DNA of 64,000 bases from Ilex aquifolium (lineage: Eukaryota; Streptophyta; Magnoliopsida; Aquifoliales; Aquifoliaceae): the NCBI GenBank assembly GCA_951799425.1, contig OX637402.1:20225844-20289843 (forward strand), read 5' to 3'. The translations under genes were made by a program, and so were the position numbers. The notes beneath the pieces were generated by a model, which worked only from the letters and a program-made list of their open reading frames with translations, was not told the origin of the DNA and ran no database searches. This document shows, one piece after another, positions 1-11,819 of this stretch (position 1 is its first letter; the number at the start of each line of letters is the position of its first letter).

Positions 1-1140
1 CCTAAAGGCCGGGCACAAAAATAAAAATGAGAATAAACATCATTACCTCATTTTTTGGGGCAGAACAATTCAACATATGAGTTACTGGCTTGAAGTATAT
101 AACTCATAACAGTATTATTGACTAAACATGACTATGAGGTGAGACCGCAATTTACAAGTGGTCATTATAATGGCAAATCAACACTTTTTGATGGGGATAA
201 AGATTCACTGAAAAATGATGAAACACATATATGTAGACACATTGGTAAGTTCACAGAAGACTATTGATGAGCAAAAGAAAACACGTGCTAGATAAGCAAA
301 ACCTCGGGCAATAAACATCCTGATGATGGATACAATTCTATTCAAAAATCACCTGGCAACCATGATGGCTATTAAAGGCTAATTCGCTATTCCCACTATG
401 TTGAAAAAGGTCGACAATTTGTAGTTGATAGTTTCTTTTCTTTACTTTTGCTTCTTTTTTTTTTTTTTTCTTTTTGTGCTTGTTTGAGTGGATTTCTTAT
501 CCACCATTCATGTCCATTTGCATCTTTCTATGAAATATAAGATTTTTTTCTCCTATCAAAAAGTCAAAGCATATGGTACTTACAAAGTTCCACAAATTAA
601 CCTCGTATGCCCAAACTTGGCAGTCGTTGTCTCCTTGAACAATAAAGGAAATATAAACTGCCCTTGGTTAAATCCTGAATAGGAGCAGCATTTGTGTGTA
701 TCCTTTCATATTGATTATAAATATATTTGCAGTGCATGTTCAGAAAAAAAAAACAGACAAGTATGAGGATAGATTACACCTTCTCAGACTGCAGAATATC
801 TCGTAGAATTTGAAGGTTCAAGGACAAGTAGAACTAAGAAACTATTAATTTAGTTTCAGCAAATCTTTGACTTGATACAAATTTAACAAGACACAGTAAA
901 GATCGCATTAGTTGAAGCCGTGAAGAGGGAAAGTCTTCTGGGTTAATATCCATGGAATTTGGGGTGGCACCCATTTCAAGGAAATCAATATCCTCCATTT
1001 GGCAATCAAGCAACGACAATTCAACCAAATCAGGAGAACAAGAAGTCAGATCATGCCACATCATCCTTGCCAAGATCACCCCCCCCCCCCCCCAAAAAAA
1101 AAAAAGAATAAAAATAAAACCGCCTTTTTTCATGTGGCCT
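1..1140 (-). pseudogene. Exon-like remnants of an unidentified gene
   Basis: On the minus strand 1083-780 is open for about 100 codons except for one in-frame TAG (836-834), with protein-like content (DLTSCSPDLVELSLLDCQ; then LQILRDILQSEK) and a GT donor after 780. A second exon-like piece at 674-602 is bounded by a CAG acceptor and a GT donor and reads GQFIFPLLFKETTTAKFGH. The phases of the two pieces do not fit simply and I do not recognise the protein. Upstream of 1083 lies a run of C and then A. It could be a decayed gene copy or chance. The remaining bases to the left edge show nothing I can name. Confidence 0.3.
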
Positions 1141-1911
1141 GATTAAGTTACACAGATTACTCAATGGAGTCCTTATATAACAAGGAGCCCTTGTTGAGTG
1201 AAGATCCAAATAAAACGTAAATAGAGTCTGACCCTAGCACTCCTATTACTACACTCTTGCTATTGCCAGTAGTAGCCAATTCAATTCCATGTTTACAAAA
1301 CCAACAATTCCATCAAAAATCCTTCTTGGTCGTGGCACTTCTTTTCAAAGAACCAATGCCAATAAAACATAACAAGCATAAGATGTGCATGAAACAAAGA
1401 TTATTCCAGAGTCGTTTTTGAGGAGGATATCATTCTACCTAAAATACCCTTCGATTATCCAATAGGACAAAGAAAAGAAGCAGAACCCCTTCTCACAAAG
1501 TCTAATGAATCCCAAGACTCCAGAGCTCCTCTGACAAGATACCAATGAGAGAATTAAAGCAACATTTTATCCAAAAGTTTTGAGTGGAAAAGAAAAATAT
1601 AAAGCCCACACACAACTGCTCCTGATACTCATAACCTGGTTCACATGGTTTTGGCTTCTGTATCCATAATCACAACCGATCTACTCTTTTGTCCAATTCG
1701 TGCAAATTAAAACTTATTAGCTCCAAATACTGATCAACCGCTACACTTCTAGAAAAAGGTCTTCATTCAACCCAATATAAGACTTGATTGGTGCCGCTCA
1801 TCAGCCACATATAAGTAAAAGTGAAAAAGAAGCTTAAGCAACAAGCAGGATGTAGGCTGCTTACCAGAGTAACTTCTGGGAAGTTAGTCCCTATAACTAT
1901 ACCAATTGTAC

Positions 1912-3148
1912 CATGGTTCAAGGTCGCGGTATCGGCCCTTGACTCGGGGATCACTTATGAGATACATCGATCACGGCGTCGTGGCGCGGTATCGGCCGAT
2001 ACGCCCAAAACACTATATAGTAGGCTCAAAAAAATTAGAAAAAATTGTAATAAATGTAAACATCATCATCAATGCATCATATCCCTAAAAGACATTATTT
2101 AACACATTAATCATTGCAAAAAAGAATAATAAGGATGCTACCGGAAAATATTTATTATCATCTATATTCAAGGTTAATATAATTTAATATGTAAATATAA
2201 AAAATATAAAAAAATAAAAGTGTATATATATGGTTAACTTAATAGCTTTAAAAATGAAAATCTATTTATAAAGAAATTCTTCATTTAATTATTTATTATG
2301 TATCTAATTAGATCGATTATATGTATATGTATTTTATGTATGATGATTATATGTATTTTCTCCATTATGTACATTTAATTATTAAATCATCAATACATAT
2401 ACAAAAACAAACTTAAAAAGTTAAGTTCTAATTAGATTATATGATAAATATTAAAAATTATTTAATTAAAAAAATTGGACCAAAAAAAACAAAAAGAAAG
2501 GGAGGGCGGGGAATAAATTTTCGGGTCTCATAAGGCCAAAGCCTCACAAATTTTGACCCAAAGCTTCTCTGTGCAACTCTCAGACTTCGACAAAAACACG
2601 AGAGAGAGAGCACAGAGACGATGGGTCTCTGCTACTCGAGACTCATCGTGAAGGCTAGATCTTCTGCTACTCAAGTAGTCCGATCGTCGAGTAGCCTAGG
2701 GTTTCTGCAATTGATCTGCGATGTTGATCGATCATGTTGGGTCCTCTGCTACTGCGAAGAAGAAGGAAAGTAAGAACAAATAGTAGAAAATGGTCTCTAA
2801 TTAGGGAGATTTACCATAATTTTTTAGGTTTGTGTTCAATTTTGTTCTAACTTGTTTGTTTTGTTTTTATTATGGTAAAAGGGGTCTGATTTAGGGTTCA
2901 ATTTCTCATATTTTTTGCTTTTTTTTTTGCATTTTCTTTGTTGCTTGAAAGTTGGTGGACGATTCTGTGCGTATTAGTTCGATTCGAAAGTGAATCGGTC
3001 GAGTTTGTCTGAGTTGGACCGAGTCAAATCCAAGTTTGTCCGAGCCATAACCGATTCATGGTAGAGTCGTGATAGTCTTGTATCGTGTTTCGTTATCGGA
3101 TCGATGCCTGCCAAGGTGGATACGACTCGGCCGATATTTTGAACCTTG
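1912..3148. mobile_element. hAT-like DNA transposon with captured gene-start sequence
   Basis: The ends begin CATGGTTCAA (left) and, read inward from the right, CAAGGTTCAA, followed on both sides by a GATACGG/TATCGGCC-rich subterminal stretch. The flanks carry an 8-bp target duplication AATTGTAC (1904-1911 and 3149-3156), as expected for hAT elements. No transposase is seen, so it is non-autonomous. The core (about 2490-2775) is GC-richer than the rest and looks like a promoter, leader and first exon of a gene: an ATG at 2621 opens 50 codons (starts MGLCYSRLIVKARSS) to a TAA at 2771, and that TAA overlaps a GTAAGAA donor-like site. Confidence 0.7.
2621..2773 (+). pseudogene. Captured first-exon-like ORF inside the hAT element
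   Basis: A 50-codon ORF preceded by a purine-rich GAGAGAGAG leader and ending where a GTAAGAAC splice-donor-like sequence begins (2770). It reads MGLCYSRLIVKARSS at its start. It has no recognised domain. The layout (leader, ATG, short exon, donor) resembles the 5' end of a host gene picked up by a transposon, but it may equally be the element's own untranslated exon. Confidence 0.35.
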
Positions 3149-3444
3149 AATTGTACAGGACGACCAAAATGTAAAAGAAAAGCTGTCCAAGAACCGAGCA
3201 GAAAAAGAAACCCTACTTACTCAATGGCAGGGGACTACCTTGCAATAGCCTTTATGCATGTGATTTCTACTTCCAGCATTATCCCGTCTCACTCCCTAGC
3301 AACGCTTCAGCAGCATCCATGTAGCAGAAAAATCACATTCACTTATGCATTCAGTGATCAAAAGTTAGTCCGGTCTTTAAGAAATGGTTGAGGAGCCAGC
3401 TGTGGCTTTTTGAGAAGCCCATCTATAAAAGTAATTGAACTAAT

Positions 3445-3610
3445 TTAATCCCCATTATTTGGGAGTGTAGTACGAGATGGACGGGGCATACACCTAAACT
3501 TTAACACTCTGCACAAAGTTACTGTCCTTAGATTCGGACCTACAAACTCACAGTTGCAAAACCAAATTTTACCGCTGGACCACTCACCCATGCCTTTAAT
3601 AAATGTAAAA
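3445..3610 (-). mobile_element. tRNA-derived SINE-like repeat
   Basis: On the minus strand a box-A-like GAGTGGTCCAGCGGTAA lies about 30 bases before a box-B-like AGGTCCGAATC, the spacing of a tRNA promoter. A non-tRNA body follows (…TTTGTGCAGAGTG… to about 3445). No poly-A tail or target duplication could be read, so the borders are approximate. Confidence 0.5.
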
Positions 3611-6194
3611 CCAATAAAGTCCCCCCCCCCCAACCTTTCAAAATCCACGAGCGTGACCAACAAATGGTAGAGCATTAGGTCACTGGCAAGTTGTTAATCA
3701 GCAGCCACTTCACCAAATAAGAAACAAAAAGCATTACATGGCAAGTGCCCGCTCATTGATCTATCGAAACACATGGCCTGAGGCCCTGAAACTTAAAAAA
3801 TGAACCTAACTCCAAAAAATAGAATGTTATCAGCAAGTAGAATGCACAAATGTTCCAAAATGTGCATACATCTTAAACTTGTGGTTAACAGCTAATACTC
3901 CTAGAAAACAAAAGATATAACATCAAAGAATCATCTCCCAAAACCATGGATCCAAAAATTGTATATCCTATTACATGAATAATATGATTTCCCACTCAAA
4001 TCCACTCCTTAACATGCTGGTCAAGAAATACACAGGACTGAGGAAAGATACCTTGTTAGTTGTTTGAAATACAATTGAAAAGGGTCATGCACAGCTAGGC
4101 AATATTAACTTCGCAAAGGTAAAATTGTTCCCTTTAAACAGCAAACTAACTACTCAGTAAAATTGTTCCCTCTTCTTTTTAAAAAACAGTTACTAAACCC
4201 TAACATACCTTACTTCATCGCTTCTTCAATAAATGCTTTGTTTTTTGTTTTTCATCAAAAAATTATTTTTCAATCGAACGTGGGAAGCGATTTTCTAAGT
4301 TCACATGTTCGAATCAGTATGAGTTTTTTCTATTTTAGTTTAACTTAATTGGTAGGAAGATAATAGCTATTTGTTGTTAAAAATCATGCATCTTTCATCA
4401 TGACTATTTTGAGGGTACGATTTATTATGCATGATATATCTAACTCAATGATTTATTAACTCCTACGATTGGGAATGAGGAACATACTCCTACCGCTCCC
4501 CCCATAGCCCAAAAAGCGTGGGGGGACCGCTAGAGAGGTAGTGACCGAATGATCCAATCAATCTATCTTGTTATATCTTTACTCTGATTTTGTTAACTCT
4601 CTCTTAAATGAGTGAAGTGACCCATCACAATGGGGCACTCACTCTAACAAAGAAGGAGTTTCATTCCACCATTCCTGACGTTAGGAGAGGTACAAACTCA
4701 ATTGTAACTTTATAAAGAGTTATAAAGGCTAGCATCTTCCCATTTAGTTGACGTGATCATGTCAATACTGTCAATTGATTATTTTTAAAATACAATAATG
4801 TTTCATATTTAATATCTTGCCTATTTTAAATATGTACATATTTTTTTATCATTATTCGAATTTTGTGTCGAATCTTACGATTCTCGATTCTTAAATCTAG
4901 GATTTTGATTCCTGATACGAATCTCAATTTAAAAACTATGGATACACTCATATTATATAATATTTAAAACCTCAGATTTCGATTACTCTCTCAAAAAATT
5001 CCAAAATCTTTTGCACAAATAACAAACTCAACAACACCCACCTTTTTAACCAGTTAATTGCACTCTTATTGTTCACAAAAGAATAAGAGTAAGTAGTTAC
5101 CATGCCGGATATTAAAAAAACACTTACCATGCCTGAGTAATTAAGCGCCAATTATCAGAAATCACTATCCTGAAATCTTATGAATCAACAGAGATATAGT
5201 GTCAAAAACTAAAGAACTCATCACCTCTCAAGTGTGTAAAAAGTGGAGACAAGAAAGATGATGGGATAAAATCATGCAATCGCCCTTAGAAATAAATAAA
5301 CTCATTTTTTGTTAAAAAAAAAAAACAAGAAACAACTCATGAACTTAAGGGCTATAAATGCAAAGAAAATGAGAGGAATGTGGACTTTAAAGAGGACTTC
5401 TTAAAGGTGTTTCTTTTTCTTGGTTTTACGTTTATCTCTTTTTGGGTTGCAAGCATGGAAGGTAAAGACATTTTTGAAGTTAAAACACCCATCTTGGATA
5501 TGAAATGATCTTCAAGGTTGGGACAATTGTCTTAAGGGAAGACACTCCACATTCATTGCACCCACACTATTCTCTCCAACAGACAAATAAACACAAATCC
5601 CTACCAAAAATATTATCTCTGAAACTAACATAAAATTGAAGAAAAAAAAAACCAATGGGCTAATGGATTTCACTCTTTTCCCATAATAGCAACCACGGTC
5701 GACCATATCAATTGGTAAACGGATATGATAATGCAAGTAACATTCAAAATTGATTTCCAAGAAAGGGTCCAGAATCACAGATGGCCAACAGCTGTATCAA
5801 ATTAGATTTCTATATTAAAAGAAGTAGCATGTGTGGCATAATTCGAATTTAATACACCAAACACCATCTTATTGCTATAAGCCAGAATCCACTTTTAGTG
5901 TAGCAAACAAACTCTACAAAATGCATAACAGCCAAGGCTAATGACCTTTAATAATTCAATACAAGTATAAAAGAGAAAAAAAAAAAAAACATATTAATAC
6001 TGTAAGGTAGTATACCAATTTAGAATCAGCAAAACAGAATGGCCATAGCAAAATATCAAATAATGAAAAATAATGGATCCTGAAGATATCTCATACAGGC
6101 ATCATAAACTCTAGAAACAACAATACTACCCAAAAATTTCATCAATTTTCAGTTCTTGTATCATCTTGGTGTCTACTATAGTGGACATGGGAGA
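3611..6194. other. Gene-less, AT-rich stretch
   Basis: No coding exon or RNA gene found. It contains a C10 run at 3621-3630, a GC-richer patch at 4480-4560, and at about 4850-4940 a repeated TCGATTCTTA/GATTCCTGATACGAATCTC segment resembling one end of a hAT-type element without a partner end. If the caprin-like gene runs past the left edge, this is its intron. Confidence 0.4.
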
Positions 6195-6202
6195 GATGTG
6201 GC

Positions 6203-6817
6203 CACTGGCAGAGCCAGTAATGGAACCAGGGGGGGCACGGGCCCACCCTGAACTTCTTTTAAAAAAATTATTACCTATATATTTCTATAATTTTTTGGTA
6301 TATTTCATGGTGTCCATCCTATATATTTTGTGTCCAATCTATCAATTTCTTGTCCTATCAAGTAGTATATGTCTATACTTAATTAACTATCAATTTTTGG
6401 ACACACTTTATACTTTACGGACACGCCTAGACAAATTTTTGGCATGTCGAATTTATTTTTTTAAGTTATGAAAATTGTAAAGATTAAGTTACATGATCAA
6501 AAGAGTGAGTTAATTATTTATATAGAGAAAGATATTCTCCATAGTATGGATAATAAAGTTATCATACATCGTCTTTAAAGTATAAAATCTCATCAAAATC
6601 AATTGTGAATAATTACAATTAGCCTCCTTTCATTATTATTTTTTTTTTTTTGTATACGCTATGTATATCAATGTTGAACCATTTTGTGTCTAATAAATGT
6701 TTGAGTATCAAATATAATATAATAAATTTAAATGTTTTAGGTTACTTTTATCAAGTGAAAGAAAAAATTTAAGTTTATAATTAAAGTGCACCCTCTAAAC
6801 AAAATTTCTGGCTCCAC
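6203..6817. mobile_element. Non-autonomous hAT element
   Basis: The left end reads CACTGGCAGAGCCAG and the right end reads CTGGCTCCAC, degenerate forms of the CAGTGGCGGAGCCAG-type terminal repeat seen in plant hAT elements. An 8-bp target duplication with one mismatch flanks it (GATGTGGC 6195-6202; GATATGGC 6818-6825). The left subterminal run of G and C (GGGGGGGCACGGGCCCACCC) is also typical. No transposase ORF remains. It sits just past exon 2 of the caprin-like gene. Confidence 0.75.
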
Positions 6818-6907
6818 GATATGGCACTGCCTTATATAGAGAATCAAACATGTACAGAACAAAAACATCACAAATCCCTAATTATCACAAGTAAATCTAG
6901 TTTTTAC

Positions 6908-7841
6908 CTCCTGCTGATAATGCCCAACTGAGCCTTCCACTTGGACTGGCACCACAGGCTCGTGCATCGGCACCTGGAAAGACCCATAATTTCCAGAAGC
7001 AGCCGCCGCCACTTCAACTGGAGCCTTCATCTCCGGTGTCGTTGTGAAGTAGTCCGAAGCCATAATCTTGTTCAGCTTCTCCCTCAACTCAGCATCTACA
7101 AAATACACAATCAATTAACAAAGCAATCCAATAATTTACAAGAAATAACATCTTCGAGAAACTGTCCATACAAGTAACAGCTGAATTTGCCCCAATGGGC
7201 TGGTCAGATTTTGAAATCCAAAGCTTTGCATGCTCAATGCACCTCTGCAAAGCATTCTTGTGAGACAAGCTCGAATCCACTGGCCGGGAAATCAAGAACC
7301 CACCAAGCATCGAAATTAAATCCAAATCCCTCTCACCAAGCAGGTCATTCGCATCATCATCAGTCACATAATCATAGGTCAAACAACACCCTCTTTCGTG
7401 AGTTTTCGTCAGCATCGTAGCTGTGAAATCGTTCTGAGACTTCACATCAAACATACTCCCAAAGTAAAGCAAATTCAACAGATCATCAACCACCAAGTCA
7501 TATTGACTTTCGAGGTCATTGTTTGTGTTGTTTTCTTCAGGATCTTTGGTTTCGGTGGGTTGGGCGGTGGAGACTTGGTGGCGTTGGATGGCAAGATTGA
7601 CTTCCTCGACGACCACGGATGAGAGGGGTTGACGGAGCTTCTCAAGCTCATCGATGGCAGCGATTATGGAGGGTTTGGTCTTGAGAGTTTCTTCTTGCTC
7701 GTTGTTGATGGGTTTACCCTGGGCAATAGACTCTTCCATCTGGACGATGCGGTTGTATTTCTTTCGGAGGCCACGGATACGCTTGTTGATGAAAGATAGG
7801 ACTGGTCCGTCTGTGACTTCAGAGGCCGCGGTGGCCGCCAT
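6908..7841 (-). CDS. Caprin-like / glycine-rich protein, 5' part (2 exons)
   Basis: Two exons are clear: 7841-7172 (ATG at 7841) and 7095-6908, joined in frame through a split Tyr codon (T|GTATGG donor, TTTTGTAG acceptor). Together they give 286 residues. The N-terminus (PVLSFINKRIRGLRKK, residues 13-28, then an E/K-rich helix to about 85) and later blocks (YFGSMFDVKSQNDF near 126; THERGCCLTYDYVTDD near 147; ELREKLNKIMASDYFTTTP in exon 2) match the plant caprin-like family, of which I recall At1g27090. Family members end in an RGG/Tyr-rich RNA-binding-like tail of over 100 residues. Exon 2 ends at a good donor (GAG|GTAAAA), but no exon coding such a tail was found in 6907-1. Either a very long intron runs off the left edge or the gene is truncated. 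Function in plants is poorly known; an RNA-related role is inferred from the family. Confidence 0.85.
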
Positions 7842-8072
7842 TGTGGTCGATAGAGTTGGTGTTTCCTTGTAAGAGAGTGTGGATATCGCCGCAGTGTACG
7901 GCGGTGTAGGTGGTGGAGAGCGGGATTGAAGCTTTTGGGTGCGCTTGGGGGAAAGGAGAGAGAAGGGAGGGGATGGGATGGGAGGAGGAGGAGGGACGGC
8001 GGTGGGTTTAATGGAGAGTACTGAGGGTAAAGAGAAGAATGGATTGATCTGGCCTTGTTGGGTTTAGTAGGA

Positions 8073-8086
8073 GTTTATAAAGTGGT
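8073..8086 (-). promoter_or_regulatory. Possible TATA box of the caprin-like gene
   Basis: On the minus strand a TTTATAAAC motif lies about 240 bases upstream of the caprin-like ATG. Between them is a GC-richer leader (7842-8060) that fits a 5' UTR. No experimental support; position and motif only. Confidence 0.35.
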
Positions 8087-8399
8087 AAGAGCAACCTTTA
8101 TTACAATTTGTATCCAAAAAATTAGGGTAAATCATACTTTGCACCACAAAAGATCAACAATATTCTCAATTTATCCTCTAAAAAAGTTAAATTTTTTATA
8201 TTTGACTTTCAATTAAATAAAAAGGTAGTAATGTGTTCTATTTTATAAAAAATTGAGTAACATTTTTTGTATTAAAAACACTTAAAATTGAGTATTACAT
8301 AAATAATTATGTATAGAAATAGGATAATATTACAAGTATAATAAAAAAATTAAAAAGACAAGGAATATTTATTTTGGAATTACGTCCCTAACTTTTTTT

Positions 8400-9535
8400 G
8401 TGTGATATGAGAATTTTAATATTTTCAAGACGTAATAGGATGTAAAGTGTCATTTTTCCATAAAATTAAATATTTCAGTGCGATTGGGATTTGGCTTGTC
8501 CATGCACTGAATTTTTTTTCCAATTCAATTCAATTATTTAGATATAAAGTAATGTTTTTATAGATTATTCAAATACAAATTTAAATTTATGTGAAATCGG
8601 TTCGTGTTTCGATCAGTTGTCTTTGCCCAAGTGTAAATTGTAGACGACCCTCTAGTGGTTCAATTTCTTCTTATTGCACATTTGAGTTAACTCAACCCGA
8701 ATGGAAAGAAAATGGTCAACCAAATTGCGGTCTACTTTATACATTTGCTTAGCAAACCAATCAGGCATTTTTGAAAAGAGAGCGAAACTTCTCACCGAAG
8801 GAAAGAGTAGAAATGAAGGAGCTTCCTCTTTTTAAAAAACAAACGAAACTTTAGTGGTTCATGCAATCTATAAAGTCAATAAATGTGACATGCCCCCTTT
8901 GAAGGCCTGATGTAGATTACTTTCATTCTACTTTCATATTTTTATATAATTCTTATATGTGTGCAGTCTTTTTCGCGCTAGGCTAAGACGCTTATTCTTC
9001 CTCCCTTAATAATTAATATGGATATGTCAATATCTAATCACTCAATTCGAATTATAATGGTTAATATGGAACTTCGTGGCTACCTTTTTCATGTGTGATA
9101 TGAGAATTTTAATATTTTCAATATGTAATAGCATACAAAGTGTCATTTTCCCATAAAATTAAATATTCATTGGGATTTGGCTTGTCCATGCACTGATTTT
9201 TTTTTGGAATTCAATTATTTAGATATAAAGTAATGTTTTTATAGATTATTCAAATACAAATTTAAATTTATGTGCGGAATAACAAAAATCGGTATGTGTT
9301 CCGATCAATCGTCTTTGCCCACATGTGAACTGCAGAAGAGTCTCCCGTGATTCTATTCTTTCTTATTGTACTTCTAGATTAACCCAACTCTAATGAAAAT
9401 AAGAGGATCAAACAAACTATACTCCACTTTGTACGTTTACTGACCAATCAGACATTTTTGTTGATTGTATTCTTCCTCCCTTAATAATTAATATGGATAT
9501 GTCAATATCTAATCATTCAATCCGAATTATATATT
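8400..9535. repeat. Local direct duplication, two diverged copies
   Basis: Copy A (8400-8776 plus 8992-9056) and copy B (9093-9460 plus 9469-9535) share GTGTGATATGAGAATTTTAA at their start, GATTTGGCTTGTCCATGCAC in the middle and TTAATAATTAATATGGATAT at the end. Copy A holds about 215 extra bases (8777-8991) between its two halves that copy B lacks, so A gained an insert or B lost one. No ORF. Confidence 0.8.
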
Positions 9536-9769
9536 CATATATATTAAATACATAATGCAATTGAGTGATTATTTGATATAATTGAGTTAAAATTTGAATT
9601 TAATTTGTTAATTTAGCTTTTATGCAATATTCGAATCAGATCGGATTAGATTGTGTTTGAGATCGAATTTTTGACTTTCGATAGATTTGGATATAAATTG
9701 TTAAAATAAACTAAATCAAATATTCACATCGAAGTTTTGAAATCAACTTAGAATTTGAATCAACTTAAA

Positions 9770-10370
9770 TATGATCCATTAATAGACCTAATAGAAAGGG
9801 TGATTCAAACAATTCATAAATTCTCAGCAGAGTCACATTCAAAAGGTCTAGGATCTTATTCAGCAATCTTCTACGAGATGAAATCCAGAAATGATAAATG
9901 CTATTTTTTCTCGAGAAGTTGCTAAGAAAATTGTAGCAACCCCCCTTAGTGAAACTCCTCAAATGGACAAAATAAGATGGGCCCATACAAACAATGGAAT
10001 GTACTCTATTGAAAGTGGGCACCATTTGTTAATGTACGAGCTATGATCAGAGCCACAGCTTCCACATCATATCAGACACCAGAAGGTATATATGGAAGAA
10101 CATCTAGAAGATTCAAGTTTCCACCAAAATTAATCGTTTATGTGGAAAGTTACAAATGGGGCTCTAACAACCACGTGGGACTTGTGGAGAAGGAAACTTT
10201 ATAAAGCACACCCACTTGCCCAATTTGTGGACAGGAAGATGAGACCAGTGAACATCTTCTTCTCATTTTTCTATGGGTTCAAAAAATGCGAGAACTAAGT
10301 TCTTTAAACATCAAAATTGACAGGTATGATGCAAGTAGAATTGAAGACTAGTTCACCCCGGCTTACAAGC
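9770..10370 (+). mobile_element. LINE (L1-type) fragment with zf-RVT region
   Basis: The plus strand codes pieces typical of the segment after the reverse transcriptase of plant L1-like LINEs: VAKKIVATPLSETPQMDKIR and WAHTNNGMYSIESGHHLL, then FMWKVTNGALTTTWDLWRRK, then the zinc-finger-like CPICGQEDETSEHLLL. Stops and frame changes separate them: the frame closes at TGA after MYEL, and the W-x-IW piece and the CPICG piece lie in other frames. No RT core, 5' end or poly-A was found, so this is a short dead fragment. Confidence 0.8.
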
Positions 10371-11819
10371 ACAAATTTTCGGCGCGAAATATAATTTTAA
10401 AGTACTCCAAAAACTCAAATATAATAAATAAAGAAGGTGATAAGACCCTTGCAGAGTTCTCTGATAACATAGAGCTTGATCGGACCCAGTCAAAATCCAA
10501 ACAACAAGAAACACTCCACTACTAGTCTAGTGTTACCCCTTTAGTTTGTTGGCTTGGTATTGACATGTGGTTGTCTCGCCCAAAGGCGCTCATGCCTTAG
10601 CTAAATTGGGTTGTGCTTGGTGAAATAAACTCTTAGTGTAAAATTGGCTTCTTATGGACTTGGACGTGTACTTGGTTGGGTTATAAAGTGGTTCGACAAA
10701 GGCTCAAGTGGCATACGACGACTATGCCTCTGGCTCAAGTAATTATGACATTTCGGCTCAGAGTATGTATGTTGCTACCAATAGGGATTTACTTACTAAC
10801 ACTATTATAAGGGGTGCTTCGCGAAGGGGGTGCCAAGTGAGCCTCCCTAGGGACCCTTATGCCCCTAAGCCTTGGCACACCAAAATAAGACATAACCCCA
10901 ACATATGCTTGCTATGGGTGGAGACAAAGCATTTCAAAGTCCGAAACCCGAGATGTGAGGCCAATAATCGGTGGGACCCGTCATTGGTGGAAACCCTATG
11001 CATGGCTGAGGGAGGCAGCTCATGCATGGACACATTGGGCACGACCAATGGGTTGATTTTCATGCATGGCCAAGAAAGGTAGCTCATGCATGGGCACGTT
11101 AGGCACAAGCAAGCAAGCGAGCAAGACTAGCCAGTAGGCTCAAATTGTGGGGGCATTGCTAGCTTGGAAGATCAAGTTATGGGCTGGGCATGGCTTGGCA
11201 CGGAGGCAAGGGAAATCAGGTGTTGTGGACTCGCAATAAATGAATGTGCACAACATGTAAGGTGGTTATGAGCAGTTAAGTCATGTGCACTGTAAATTGT
11301 GGTGATTCTGAACAGTTAAGGCATGTGCACTGTAAATTGTGGCGATTCTAAATGGTTGCTAGCATGTGCATGGTATGTAGGATGGTTCTGTGCAATTACT
11401 GACATGTGCACATAGCATGCAGAGTGATCATGAGCAATTGTTGGTTGGGTCAACCAACAATTGCAACTGCCCCTACCATAATCAGTACATTGTAGGAGTG
11501 ACAAAAGAATTCAGTCATGATCAACAGGTCTTGGGGGCAAATCTGATGAGTGCTTGCATTGCCTAGACGGTTGGGCTTGTAACTGCCATTTTGTATACTA
11601 TTTATAGGCATGGTAGGGTCTGCAGTATAATCAAGAGAGTTTGGGCATATTTTGTAAACAAAACCCTAGCCGGTTTCCTAACCGAAATTGGGATTATCTG
11701 CTAAAAACTACGATAGAGCAGTTTATAAATGTCTACGCGAAGTAAAAAGTTTGATCATTTGACCTGTAATGCTTGTATGTCTACTGTGAGTTTGTGTGCT
11801 TGCTCATATTCTATTCATT
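10371..11819. repeat. Unclassified repetitive unit, possibly retrotransposon-derived
   Basis: GC-richer than its surroundings, with many CATGCATG motifs and an internal near-duplication of about 64 bases (GGCAGCTCATGCATGG at about 11010 and GGTAGCTCATGCATGG at about 11078). It includes the 41-bp array at 11243-11444. Its sequence continues on the far side of the MITE at 11820-12349. Long open frames here (for example 10708-11082) have no recognisable domain. It resembles an LTR or near-LTR region, but no paired ends were found. Confidence 0.4.
11243..11444. repeat. Five-unit tandem repeat, 40-41 bp period
   Basis: Units start at about 11243, 11283, 11323, 11364 and 11404, each opening with ATGTGCA(C/T) (the first with AATGTGCAC) and sharing a body like CTGTAAATTGTGGTGATTCT. 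Units 2 and 3 are nearly identical; the outer ones are diverged. Confidence 0.8.

Noticed and set aside
3146-3391. 81-codon open frame
   Set aside because: Starts at the border of the hAT-like element and spans unrelated flanking DNA; no domain.
10708-11082. 124-codon open frame
   Set aside because: Lies in repetitive DNA with CATGCATG motifs; the opposite strand is equally open and no domain is seen.
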